DNA of 64,000 bases from Calliopum simillimum (Eukaryota; Arthropoda; Insecta; Diptera; Lauxaniidae). This document shows, piece after piece, positions 11,773-23,384 of the stretch. The translations under genes and the position numbers were made by a program. Position 1 is the first letter of the stretch. Every line of letters begins with the position of its first letter. The stretch covers positions 42,506,101 through 42,570,100 of the forward strand of contig OX638371.1 of NCBI GenBank assembly GCA_951812925.1, given 5' to 3'. The notes under the pieces are model-generated. The model made no database searches. It was given only the letters and a program-made list of their open reading frames with translations, and was not told where the DNA came from.

Positions 11773-11832
11773 ACACCCAAAAAAAATATTAGGTAAAACG
11801 TGTGTTAAGATTTTTTCGATTTCATTACTTAC

Positions 11833-13449
11833 TATACGAATACAAGTAAATAATGGTATTCATTTTTCTATTTTTTTTTTTTTTTATATTAAGTCAATTT
11901 TCCCTAAAGGCTCAACGGGGTTCCTAACAAAAAAATTTGGGATTACAAAATTTTAATAATCTGCCACATCTTTAAAAACAAATATATAGGCATATCCGAA
12001 AATAATCTCCTCTTATATGACCCAGTTTTAAGAATTTTTTTTTTCATGTTCAATAACCAAATGTGGTGAGCAAAAAAATTTCGACCCGAGAGGGTGTCAG
12101 GAGGTCGTTTTATTTAGAAATGTTGGAAAAATTGAGATTTCTGATAATATTCAGGAGAGTACATATTTCAGAAGTAGTAGATATGTTACGGGGCACCTTT
12201 CCAAATATGCTGAAGTAAAATTCAGAAAAATCGAATGTGGGTCGTGGCGACAAAATGGGTTAAATTGTCTAAATCGCTCATTACGGCCACATAACAGGTC
12301 TTACAATTCTTAAAAAATTCTACCAAATTCCTTGATGAAAAATAAATTGATTTTGTTAGTGAAATTTTTTTTATTTAAACGCCCCCTGCCGAGCAAAAAA
12401 TGAAAAACGAAAAATTTTGGGTAAAAAAACCGATTTTTTGGCGATATGCGATCGAGCACACCATAGCGACACATAAGGCAAGATAGCATGATATCTAACA
12501 AATACACGTATTCTGGAGTAAAATTCAGAAAAATCAAATGTGGGTCGTGGCGACAGAATGGGTGAAAAAGTCTATATCGCTCTTTACGCCCGCACAACAG
12601 GTCATAAAATTCTGAAAAAATTCAAGCAAATTCCTTGACAAAATATGAAAGTTTATGATGTTTTTTTTTTTTTTTTTTCTTGATTTAAAAAAGCTAAGTT
12701 TTTTGCTCACCTATTAGGAATTTTATTTTATACGTCTAGGAATATATTCCACCATATTTGGTTATTGAACATGAAAAAATTTTTTTTCTGAAAACCTGGG
12801 TCATATAGAGGAGATGCAGTTGTAGTTACGCGCGCAGTATTCTTTAAAAAATTTAAATTTTTTGTAATTAAAAATAGTAGTATGTTTTTACATTGTTGCT
12901 GCAAGAGTTCCGAAATTCGTGGCAATTTTAGGAACAAGTGGCATATCAGTTGAAAGAAAATGGATCAGACTTCTTTATTATGATAATAAAACTATAGGTT
13001 AATAACATATTTTTTGGAAAAAATTAAAATTCTTTCGAAAAAATAATGTAATTTTCGAAAAACCGTCCTATCTATTCATCAGATTGAAGATGTTCGTGCA
13101 TCAAGTTTGAGACAGTGGCTCCCAACTAAAACTGGTTTTCTAGAAGATAAAACCAGATCTTCCCATTGCCATATCTCTGAAACTAGGTCCGAGCGACACT
13201 TTTATTTATTTTTATTTATTTATTCAAAAGTAATATTAGAAGCCTTATTGGCCAAAATATTACACAAAGCATGAAACAGGTTTGAGTACTTAAAACAGAA
13301 TTAAGCGTTAAGTATAAGGTTGTCTAAAAAGAAAGAACAGAAAAGTTAAAACCATTTTTTTTTTTTTTTTTCATATATCAAAATAACTTTACTGAGTCCA
13401 TTGTTATTGTTAAGGATTTAATCCTTAGAAAGAATATGTTATCAAAAAT
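11833..13449. repeat. Decayed inverted and direct repeats
   Basis: 12005-12075 is inverted relative to 12735-12815 (CATGTTCAATAACCAAATRT core). 12210-12345 is a direct repeat of 12505-12645 (AAAATTCAGAAAAATC followed by TGTGGGTCGTGGCGAC). The rest is AT-rich with no gene. It is probably the remains of another inverted-repeat element. Confidence 0.6.
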
Positions 13450-15231
13450 GTCTGAGCGGATCTACTTTCGGAGATATAGCCATCGGAAGATCAGGATGTA
13501 TCTTTTATAAAAATCGTTATAAGTTGGGAACCCCAAATGGATTTTTAAAATATTGATGTCATATAATTGGCGTACAAAATTTTTTAATTTGAATCATGAT
13601 TTTTGAGATATGACAATTTTTTATATGTTCACCGTATTTTTTCCTAAAAAACCGTTATTTTTTCCAAAAAATGTATTATTAACCTATAATTTTAATAATT
13701 AAATTAGGAAGCCCAATTTATTTCCTTTCATTTGATATGCAGCACGTATCTGAAATTGCATCATTAATAAATTTCTATAGAAAAAAACAAAAAAAGTCCA
13801 AATCAATTTCCTTGAAATCAGAAACTTTTAACAACAACAATACCAGAACAGATAACAACAACAACTGTACTACTACTACATACAACAACATCAAAGAGAA
13901 CCAGCTACTTATGCAAGCGCAGCAGCTACTTATTATTTTAAAAAATTAAAAATTTTTGTTAAGAATTGTGCGCGCAATTTGGCTAGCAAATAATGTGTTG
14001 GGTATATTACACTGCTTTACAAAATCCAAGTTTGGGAAAATACCAATAATGCAATTAATGTGTTTTGATAGAATGTGATTTTCTAAGGCCAATAAATTTT
14101 TTTTTTTTTTACAGTTGTAAATTTTACCTGGAGACCATTTTATGTTTTTCACTGAAATGCCTATGAAATCCAAACAAAGAGTCTGATCGAGATAAAACGT
14201 ATATTGTTAAAAAGGTAAATGAATAACCTTTCCAACGATATTTTGATCGGATAGCAAATGGCTGAGTTATGACTCCTTAAAGTTGAAAAATTTGATTTTT
14301 TTTGTTTTTTTGGAATTTTTATATTCATTTTTGTTTTTTTTTAATAAAAATTAACATTCAGGTAATTTTTATGTTTTCATTGCATAGTACATTTAATTAT
14401 AAAACTTTTAAGCCATAAATGAACCAGAGGCGGATCCAAGGGGGGTGATGGGGCGATCGCCCCCTCTCTCAAACCTAAATTATATGTAAAGATTTTGAAA
14501 ACATTCCGTTATTATCTAGAAATGTAGTCAATCGTCCCCCCCTCTTGAAAATGCTGGATCCGCCACTGAAATAAACAAAATCGGATCAAAACTAATAATC
14601 CAAGATTTAGCAAAACGACCTGACCAGGCATTTTCTGAAATAGAAATTTCATTTTCAAATTTAAGGAGTCATAAGTTAGCCATTTGTTGTCCGATCATAA
14701 TTAAACTATATATCTTTGGAAAGGTTATTCAATTACCACTTACCCCTACTCTTATGTAAAATTACTGTTGTTGTAGTAAGAAGTAGTAAAGTTGTTGCAG
14801 TTTTGTTGTTGTCGTCTGTTCTGGTATTGTTGTTGTTAAAAATTCATAATTTCAAGAAAATTGATTTGGTCCATTTTTGTTTTTTTTTTTTCAATAGAAA
14901 TTTATTAATGATGCAATTTCAGATACATGTTGCATATCAAATAAAAGGAAATAAATTGGGCTTCTTAAATTAGTTATTAAAATTATAGGTTAATAATAAA
15001 TTTTTTTGGAAAAATAACTGTTTTTTGGGGAAAAAAATGGGGTGAATTTTTGAAAAATTGTCATATCTCGAAAACTGTGACTCAAATTGAAAAATTTTCC
15101 CGGTAAAATACCTTTCATATGACATCAATATTTTAAAATCCATCCAGGGGTTCCCAACTTATACCGATTTTTATAAAAGATATATCCCGATCTTCCGATG
15201 GCTATATCTCCGAAAGTAGGTTCGACCAGAA
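13450..15231. mobile_element. 1.8-kb palindrome (foldback family F1)
   Basis: The left end contains CTACTTTCGGAGATATAGCC, CATCGGAAGATC and ATAAGTTGGGAACCCC. The right end near 15140-15220 is the inverted copy. Arms also share an AACAACAACAATACCAGAAC segment (13850) mirrored near 14820. The centre lies near 14.34 kb. The same end module occurs as a single copy at 36855-36940 and as an inverted pair at 40090 and 41180, defining a family. No transposase is present. Confidence 0.75.
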
Positions 15232-15243
15232 CTTTTTAGACTA

Positions 15244-16955
15244 AGAGCCAGCGCTTGGCTGACCCTCCTCATAGTATCAAAGCTGAATTTTTTTGTGAGT
15301 GTTCTTCTAATAGTAGGTATGAACTTTTGTTCTAGTGAAATCCTGAGAGGTGGTGCCTACGTGAGATATCGGGTGCAAAAGGTCGAGAAAAACTATTTTT
15401 TGCAAATATCTCGCTAACGGTTATATCTATAAAGAAATAAGTTACCACAATTTTGTAGCTCAGCTAATTTTATATCAAAAAGGTGTGTCAATTGTTTTCG
15501 TGCGAACTATAGTTTAGGAGATATGGTCCAGTGAAATTGGACTTTTCAATCCAACATATAAAATCCATAATTTTTTTCGCTTAGTCGGTCTATTTCTTAG
15601 TTTCAAATTATGCACCAAAATTGGAGACCAATTTCACCGTCGTACAAAAAGTTATTCAGGCACAAAGGTCGAGAAAAATAGTATCTCGCTAACGCTTTTT
15701 TCTACAAAAAAATGGTGCTCCACAATTTTGTAGCTCAGAAAATTTCATATCAAAAAGTTGTGCTAATTGTTTTCGTACGACCCACAGTTTAGGAGATATC
15801 CTATTTTAAGGTATTTTCCTCATACAAGTGTTCATAGTAATATGAATGTTGATTTTCAAAGAACTCTAACTACGCCTACGTCATAGAATCATGGCAGAAT
15901 TTTTTGTGGGCATTCTTCTAATAGGGAATTCTAACTTTTGTTTTAGTCAAACCGTCAGAGGTGGTGCCTTCGCGAGATATAGAGCATAGTTATAGTAATT
16001 TCAAAATCACATTAAAAAAGAGATTTTCTCTACCTTTTGCACCCGATATCTCACGAAGGCACCATCTTTCACGGTTTGACTGAAACAAAAGTCAGTACCT
16101 ACTATTGGAAGAATTCCCACAAAAAAATGCAGCCATGATACCATGACGTATGCATAGTTATAGTAATTTCAAAATCAACTTTAAAAAAACTGATTTTCTC
16201 TGCCTTTTGCATCCGATATCTCGCGAAGGCACCTCCTCTCACGATTTAACTAAAACAAAAGTTAGAATTCCCTATTAGAAGAATGCCCACAAAAAAAATC
16301 TGCCATGATTCTATGACGTAGGCGTAGTTAGAGTACTTTGAAAATCAACATTCATATTACTATGAACACTTGTATGCGGAAAATACCTTAAAATAGGATA
16401 TCTCCCAAACTGTGGGTCGTACGAAAACAATTTGCACAACTTTTTGATATGAAATTTTCTGAGCTACAAAATTGTAGAGTACCATTTTTTTGTAGAAATT
16501 AGCATTAGCGAGATACTAATTTTCTCGACCTTTGAGCCTGAATAACTTATTATACAAAAGTGAAATTGGTCTCGAATTTTGGTGCATAATTTGAAACTCA
16601 AAAATAGACCGACTAAATGAAAAAAATTATGGATTTTATATGTTGGATTGGAAAGTCCAATTTCACTGGACAATACCTCCTAAGCTACAGTTCGTACGAA
16701 AACAATTTACACAACTGAAATGAATGTGAAATTTGCTGAGCTACAAAATTGTGGTACATAATTTTTTTGTAGATATAACCGTTAGCGAGATATTTGCAAA
16801 AAACTGTTTTTCTCGAACTTTTGCACCCGATATCTCACGTAGGCACCACCTCTCAGGATATCACTAGAACAAAATTTCATACCTACTATTGGAAGAACAC
16901 TCACAAAAAAATTCAGCATTGATACTATGAGGAGGGTCAGCCAAGCGCTGGCTCT
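15244..16955. mobile_element. 1.7-kb palindrome with about 850-bp arms (foldback F2)
   Basis: AGAGCCAGCGCTTGGCTGAC at 15244 is mirrored at 16936-16955, and the arms continue inward almost without interruption to a centre near 16.1 kb. Repeated sub-modules such as CACCCGATATCTCACGWAGG and TTTGTGGGCATTCTTCTAAT occur within each arm. It abuts the F1 palindrome. No coding frame is supported. Confidence 0.85.
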
Positions 16956-17159
16956 CCGTCTATTTCGTTGTTGTTGTAATTAATTCCTAGAGAAAAAAAA
17001 AAAAAAAAAAAACAACAGTCGCTAAAGTAAAATTGTTCCCAAATCACATTTTTGGTTTATTCATACAACTCAGGCAGCCTCCAGTGTGTTGTGGATATAG
17101 AAATTTATAATTTTTTCTTTTGATTTGTGCCCTCTAGAATATTTTAAAAACATCCCTAT

Positions 17160-17430
17160 CAATAAATCATTATCATCGAGCGCAAAAGCGTACTTTTTGC
17201 TAAGTTTGCGACGATTGCGGATATTCTTCATTCATCATCAGAGCAAATAGACGAAACTTTAATTAGAATGATCGCCGATATTTAGAAAACTAATTTTTTA
17301 TCTGAATTTATAAATATCAAAAGCTCAGTGTTACAAAAATAACTTTCGCCATTCATCGACTCTACAAATTCTGATACACAAGTAATCCGCGTCGGCGGCC
17401 GTTTAACCAATGCTAACGAAGCAACATTTT
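17160..17430 (+). pseudogene. BEL/Pao retrotransposon pol fragment (probable)
   Basis: Around 17340-17415 the plus strand reads PFIDSTNSD followed by QVIRVGGRLTNANE, allowing one frame. Upstream of the BEL/Pao integrase the usual motif is PFLD...IRVGGRL..A. The region is broken by stops and too short to delimit an element. It lies about 60 bp from the donor site of exon C on the opposite strand. Confidence 0.5.
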
Positions 17431-17486
17431 TAAGGTTTTAAGGAAATACTTATTGATTTTATTCTTTAACTAAAGTCATTTCATAC

Positions 17487-17632
17487 CTGTTCGTCTAAAT
17501 GAGACACTTCAATTGGATGCATCTGAAGCAATGGATGTATTTGAGAATGGTTAGTTAACGGTCTGCACGAAAGAAGTTGAATTGCTTCAGCCAACCCATC
17601 CTGACTTGTGACTGAAGAAGGCCATGGTGAAT
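17487..17632 (-). CDS. Host gene exon C (unidentified Ser/Pro-rich protein)
   Basis: This 146-nt minus-strand exon is bounded by a ...TTTTTACATCATATTTAG acceptor and a CAG|GTATGA donor. It enters in phase 1 with AT, which joins the last G of exon B to make an Asp codon, and it ends on a codon boundary after Gln. The 48 complete codons start SPWPSSVTSQDGLAEAIQLL and contain HPLLQMHPIEVSHLDEQ, with no repeat relationship to anything else in the window. Codon use is balanced and G/C is higher than in flanking DNA. I cannot name the gene. The exon ends in a donor, so further exons must lie downstream, below 17.5 kb or outside the window. Being a retained fragment of a pseudogene is the main alternative. 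Confidence 0.7.
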
Positions 17633-17838
17633 CTAAATATGATGTAAAAATATTCATTAACATTGTAATATATTTGACATGATAAGGAGGGCCTAACAAA
17701 AGTTCGCTTAGTAGGTGTCATGTTATAAATTTTTAGTAAATCAAAAAATTGCGTACTATTGCGTCTTACGATATATCATTTTAATTTTCAGAAAGATCGG
17801 TCAAAATAGAGAGAAGAAAACGTAAAATTTGTGAAACA

Positions 17839-18020
17839 ATGTCAGCAGATATTCCAGTGCCAACACAGCAAGAGATTCGGTTTGCTATTCTTTTTGGATT
17901 TCAACGCAAGCTCAAGCCTGTGGAAATATTTAGTGAATTTGAAGTTTTTGCGCCATCTCTCGTGACTATTCCAAGGCCAGCCCAAAATCTTCGACTGATT
18001 ATGATTATTCTGTAGCGCTG
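17839..18020 (+). pseudogene. Mariner transposase N-terminal fragment
   Basis: ATG at 17839 begins a frame that resembles the start of the sister copy near 44393 (MSADIPVPTQQEIRFAIL). Internal deletions and frame changes follow, and the fragment stops at the element X insertion. The matching C-terminal part is at 27048-27850. Confidence 0.75.
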
Positions 18021-18021
18021 C

Positions 18022-18730
18022 ACGGCGTGCCTTAACACGTTTCAAATCGAACGTCGTAGCAAGTCAAATTTTTTTCCAGATTCTGTTTACTTATCAGTCA
18101 AATGATGTATAAAAAAAAGTTCGATCGTGACTCCTCGATAAAAATTTGAGATAACCCCTTTTCCAATTGGACCATTTTCCCATGTACAAGCAATTTTTTT
18201 TTTAGCTACAATAAATAAAAATCAAAATAATCAAATAATCGATGTGTTTTGCAATGCTAAACGCGAATCTGACCTCAGAATTGCTCTATCGTTTATAGTT
18301 TTTGAGATATTGTAACCTAAAACCCAAAAAAATAGTTTTTTGGCATTTTTTGAAGCTATATTATATAGTTACATATCATTTATTCGTTAAATCTGGTTAA
18401 AGTACTTGAAAGCCCCAATCTTTTTCTTTCAAATCTAGTTTAAATTATGTTTATATCTTCATGTTTCAAAGAGATATCGTAGACCGAAATATTGGCAAAA
18501 CGGGTTTTTTGCACTTTGGTGTCTTTTTAGGTTAGGATATCTTTGAGGAAAAAAAGATATCAACATAAATTAAATTAGGTTTTAAAGGCAAAGATTAGGA
18601 CTTTCAAGTCTGTTACCAGATTTAACGAAATTGAAATTTTTTTTCACATTTTGAAAATGTTCAACGAACCGAAAAAAATTTTATATGCTACGACGTTCGA
18701 TTTAAAACGGGTTAAGGCACGCCGCTCAGT
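18022..18730. mobile_element. 0.7-kb element with 40-bp terminal inverted repeats
   Basis: GGCGTGCCTTAACACGTTTC near 18023 is mirrored by AAACGGGTTAAGGCACGCC ending near 18729, with CGAACGTCGTAGCA and its complement further in. The interior (18250-18670) belongs to the dispersed family also found at 5030-5520 and 29640-29720. Noncoding. Confidence 0.7.
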
Positions 18731-19409
18731 GGTCTATAAGAGAGCGCTAGCCGGTCATAACTCCGAAAATTTTTGTTAATACCAAGAAATAATACAATTT
18801 TTGAGTTTTCGCGTCTTAAACTTGATGAATTCATAAATTAGTAATTTTTTACAAAAATCTTTTTAAATATGTGAAAATTTAAATGAGTGTATCTTTAAAA
18901 CTAAATAATCTTACCTCCTGAAACTTATGGTGCGGATAATCCGATCTATTTTCTGAAGACTTGCGTACTTAGGTGTTAGTTTTTTTTAATATAAAAAGGA
19001 AATCCGGATCATCACAAAAAATCTCTAATTTTATTTCCTAAATTTACGAATTTGGCACTCTGTGGACTGTAACTAAAATGTTTTATGGAGTTGCAACGGC
19101 TTGATCAGTGCCGGATTAAGACAAATGGGGGCCCTAGGCCATTCAAATTTTGGGCCCTCTTTTTTTAATAATTGTAAAATTAATCTTTGTTTATGCATTT
19201 AAAGAATTTAAGGATTTTGAACACTGTAAACGTTTTAATTTCAGGTGGTTTTTATTTTATTAATTAAAAAAAATACGCTTGACATATAAATATAAAACTT
19301 TGCATATGTATTAATTGAAGTTAGTACTACATGGAAAAATTTGTAGCATCCTTGGCAACTTTTTTTGTAGCCTTTATCTTCTTTTTGACCAAAGCCCAGA
19401 ATTTTTCAA

Positions 19410-20243
19410 TTGACCACATTTCTGGACAGTTTGCATGACTTACTTCACGAGGCACCAAAATCACATTATTTCTTGAGTACCCCTGCAAGGCTATTTTACT
19501 ATAATGACAAGATGCTAAGTCTGGCCAAAGGAAAGTGGAAACTTCATGCTTTCGTGGGAAAGGCTAAAGTCTTTTTTCCAAGCATTCCTTAATATAGAAT
19601 TCGGAGTTTAATGTTCCAGTGGTTAAAAAAGAATTGCTCCTTTTGCCACAACTGCAGTTTGCTTGCCAAACCAAAAACTTACGAGGAAATTTCGACTGCT
19701 TTTTTGACTTAAGCTTTTCGCCCACATTCCCCCGCGTGTCTACAGTGTAAAATTTTTGGCCAGGAAGCAGCGCAAAATCGGCTAAAACATACGTTTCGTC
19801 GTCCATGATGCAGCATTCAAAATTTTGGGAAAAAATTAATTTTTAATTTTATGCCGTGCTGTTTTTGCTTTCGTGTTCTTCATAGCATTTCTGTCAGAAA
19901 CTTTTTGTACCTTAAACGTCTTCAAACAAACCTCCTTTTTGTCCTTGCGAACTAAAAACTCGGAACACTTTACCTTCTGTGCCAGTTTTCTGCATGAAAT
20001 GTTGGGTTTCTCTTTAAAATTGTGACGAAGTTCTTCGTTTTGTTTTGGTCGCGAATGCCTTTTTCTTTCGCGGAACCTGGCTTTCGAAAGACATCCAAGT
20101 CTTCCTTAAATTTTTTAAAAACTCTTGATACCAATTTCACATCAATTTTGCTATTCCGAGCAATTCTATTAGTAGTTTACCGCGGGTGGTCTTCAAAAAT
20201 TTTTATTATGGACTTTCGAACTTATAGCTCGTTTACCATTTTG
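19410..20243 (-). pseudogene. Tc1-like transposase fragment, second copy
   Basis: The minus strand contains MDDETYVLADFALLPGQKFY (first catalytic Asp), then KKQSKFPRKFLVWQANCSCG and TLNSEFYIKECLEKRL, closely related to the relic at 9062-10041. The region before it (to about 20243) holds a degraded helix-turn-helix portion with KPGS. The C-terminal part with the second Asp and Glu is broken by frameshifts. It has no function as read. Confidence 0.75.
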
Positions 20244-20540
20244 AAGTAAATATGACTGACTAGGGACCAAATTTGAAAACCATAGTTTCGGTACATTCAA
20301 TTCAAAGCCTACTGCGAAAAAATTTTAAATTGAGTAATGTGAAAACAAGTTATTGGATAAAATGTGTCGGACAATTTTGTCGAACGCAGTCCTTATACAA
20401 AGTTTTATATTTATATGTCAAGCCAATTTTTCTTAATAAATAAAATATAAACCACCTGAAACGTTTACAGTGTCCAAACCCCTTAACCAGCTTATTGATA
20501 TCATATGAAGGTTGTAAACACAATAAAACAATCAAAATAG

Positions 20541-23384
20541 TTTTTTTTCTGACAAATATTTTTTTTGACTTTACAAAATTAACAGTATAGTAATTTATAA
20601 AATAACCTTTCGACATCTCTTTTAAATATTACAACGACGTTCATCTTTTAAAAACTTTTCACATAAAACAATATCTCGATTTGTCACTAATTAAAAAAAC
20701 GTTCTTTTTTTTATCAAGAAAACCGACCAAATGAGTTTTGCAAAACGGCGAAGCATCAAATGGTTTTGTGCGTTTAAAACAACAACAACAGTTTCATGCA
20801 GCTTAACTCAAGTGTGTTGAAGCCTTTTTCGTTGCGATCGAGCATTGGGAATTCTAATTTTGTTATTGATTTGTTGTTGTCAAAGCATGCTTGGACTTAA
20901 ATTTGCCAAATTTTGTGAGCAAGTTCTTTTAATCAGCCGATTAAATATTTTAGCCCTTAGATTTTCGTGGGGGCCCACAGTGTCTTACGTAGAACAAGCT
21001 AGGTGGACAAAATTCATTAACAGATATCTAAATATTAGTAATGAGGTAATGTCAACAATACCCCAAATACATAATATACCTACTTTTTTTTGGGTAAATA
21101 TTTGATGGTGACAAACAACTGAGTGCAGAAGTCAACTTATGAGTGTAAGTTAAATTTCAAATATTTATTATTTTTATTAAGCAATAAAGCAACTTGATTT
21201 TATTGTGGCAAAATCAATATTTTGTGACAATTTTAGTGATGGATTTTATAGCAAAAAGAACGTATTTTATGTTTTAAGTAAAGTTTTTTATTTTTTCTCC
21301 TTTGGGTAATGTGTAAGAAAGCTTCGAAAACAGATAAAAAAGTTTTTCTTTTTTTTTTCGTTTTCCAACTTTAATGGAGACGAAATTGCATGTACCCGCT
21401 TGTACCCAGTCTAAATTTTGGATATATGTTAGCTGCATCTATTCCCTTGATGAATATATTAGTTTCAACCTGCGCACTGCTGTTCATCTATTTTATTTTA
21501 ATTTTTTTAGAATACCTTTAAATATATATATATTTTTTTTTTAATTTATATTCGAATTTTTTGCTTTGTCTTAAAAAGGTCATAATTTTATGACATTTCC
21601 AGTGATGGATTTTATAAATGAAGGTTAGTGTTTTGTGTTTGAATAAGATTTGTGTCATTCCTTTCCTCAGGAAATCTTTCGAAAACACTTAAAAAAATAA
21701 CTCGTAGTGTAATTATTTTTCAACTTTAAAGGAGCTGGAATTGCATGTACCCAGTCTAGATTTTGGATATAAGTTAGCTACATCTATTTCCTTGATGAAT
21801 ATATTAGTTTAAACGTGCACATTAGAGTTCATCTATTTTATTTTAATTTTTTCCAGAATACCTTTAATCATTTTTTTATTTTAATTTGTTTTCGAATATT
21901 TTGCTTTATATGTGCATTTAAAAAGTTCGAAATTTTGTGGCAATTCTCATGATGGATTTTTTAACAGAAGAAGAAGTTAGTATTTTGTGTATAAATAAGA
22001 CATTTGTCATAACTTCCCTCAGGGAAAGTTTCGAAAACACTTAAAAAATAACGTTTATCTCTGTGTATCCAGACAAATTTTTGGATATAAGTTAGTTGTA
22101 CCTGACCATTGGATTACAACTTTTTCATTTTTTTCAGAACATTTTCACTCAATCTCAAGAAGTGAGTTTTTTCAAGAGTGGCTTAAGCATGACAAGGTCA
22201 AAAAAAAAAAATGACTGTCTTTACGATTTAATAATATTAAAATTCAAAGTGTTTGATGTAACTGAAGACTGTGTGAGGGTAATTAAGGAGAAAATTGCCA
22301 ACTGTTCTTCAAAAATCGATCCAAAGTTGGTTTCTGCAGGGAAGTCCAAAGACCGCTTTAAGATAGAGTTTAAAAGCTGGTTGGATGGTGAGGATTTTAA
22401 ATTTGGTATATTTTCTTCACAACCACTACCACGAATAAGGATTTATTATCTATGCTACTCTTAACTTCTGATCCTTTTATAAACTCCTTAAGAGAAATAC
22501 CAAAAAAAAAAAAAAAAGAGATAAATTGTGTGCAGAGGTCTTAAAACTAATTATCCCTCATACAATAGTTCCACAATCACGACCAAATATCTTGCCAGAA
22601 CCTGAGGAAGATTATATATATATCAGATTCATCGGATGAAATTAACGATGAAACTGAGTAGTAATTGAACATTTGGCAAAAAAAGAAACAATAAATGTTG
22701 GTTTTTATACTTTTTCCAACATAAAAAAATTCTGTTGTTTTATTTCTTTTTTGGTTTTTTGTTTAATTTTTTTTAGAGAGCTATTCAACGATACCAATTT
22801 TTGCGGGTTCAAACCCTCTCTATTAAGATCTTTTTCCTATATATCTTTTCCCTATATATCTTTTTCCTTTATATGTATATGAATTGAAAATATTGAAATA
22901 AAATAAAATTAATCTGCATGAAAACCCCCCAATGAGCAATTCCTGGTTATGATGGTGATCCATGCCGAATAAGAAAAAATGTTTCAGACAAAAGTGTCGT
23001 ATTTTTGCACGTAAAATCAGAATCCGCAATAAAAATTGGGAGTTTCCATATAAAATTTTGAACTTTCTTCCATCAACCGCGGAAGGAGAGGTATAGAGGG
23101 TCAAAATTGGTATCGTTGCACTGCACTCTTAAAAATATTGGACACGTGTTTTTTTTTTTTTTTTATTTAACGTGCAGCATTAAAAACACTTGACCGTTCG
23201 GGAAATTTTGGAACACCCTGTATATCAAAATATTAATAATATGTCGTAATAAGGCTTATACTACCCGAAAATATCAAAAAATAATTTTGTCCAGCTAGCT
23301 TGTTCTACGTGAAACACTGTGGGGCCCCTGCTCGTCGGGGGCCCTAGGCCATGGCCTAGTCTGGCCTAATGGTTAATCCAGCAC
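20541..23384 (+). repeat. 2.84-kb tandem duplication, copy 1
   Basis: Copies 20541-23384 and 23385-26230 lie head to tail and differ by only a handful of substitutions plus a 2-base difference in a poly-A run. Each copy ends with the hAT terminus ...TAATCCAGCAC and begins at a run of eight T. Copy 1 therefore contains an internal copy of the hAT right end. Confidence 0.97.
22096..22464 (+). pseudogene. Unidentified 122-codon frame in duplication copy 1
   Basis: The segment from MTRSKKKNDCLYDL through KVFDVTEDCVRVIKEKIANC to FKSWLDGEDFKFG has charged, protein-like composition and may be an exon or N-terminal relic of the protein once encoded by the hAT element. I do not recognise a family. 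Downstream at 22560-22660 a further fragment reads IVPQSRPNILPEPEEDY, suggesting one broken protein. The start given is the first ATG. The first 30 codons look noncoding. Confidence 0.35.

Larger units (their letters stand above)
8925..11832 (-). mobile_element. Degenerate Tc1-like transposon carrying a foldback insertion
   Basis: Imperfect inverted termini at 8925-8957 and 11797-11832 share ATCGAAAAAATCTTAACA and are flanked on both sides by TA (8923-8924 and 11833-11834), as expected for the Tc1/mariner superfamily. The interior holds a broken transposase on the minus strand and a 1.64-kb foldback insertion between the transposase start and the right terminus. Confidence 0.65.
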
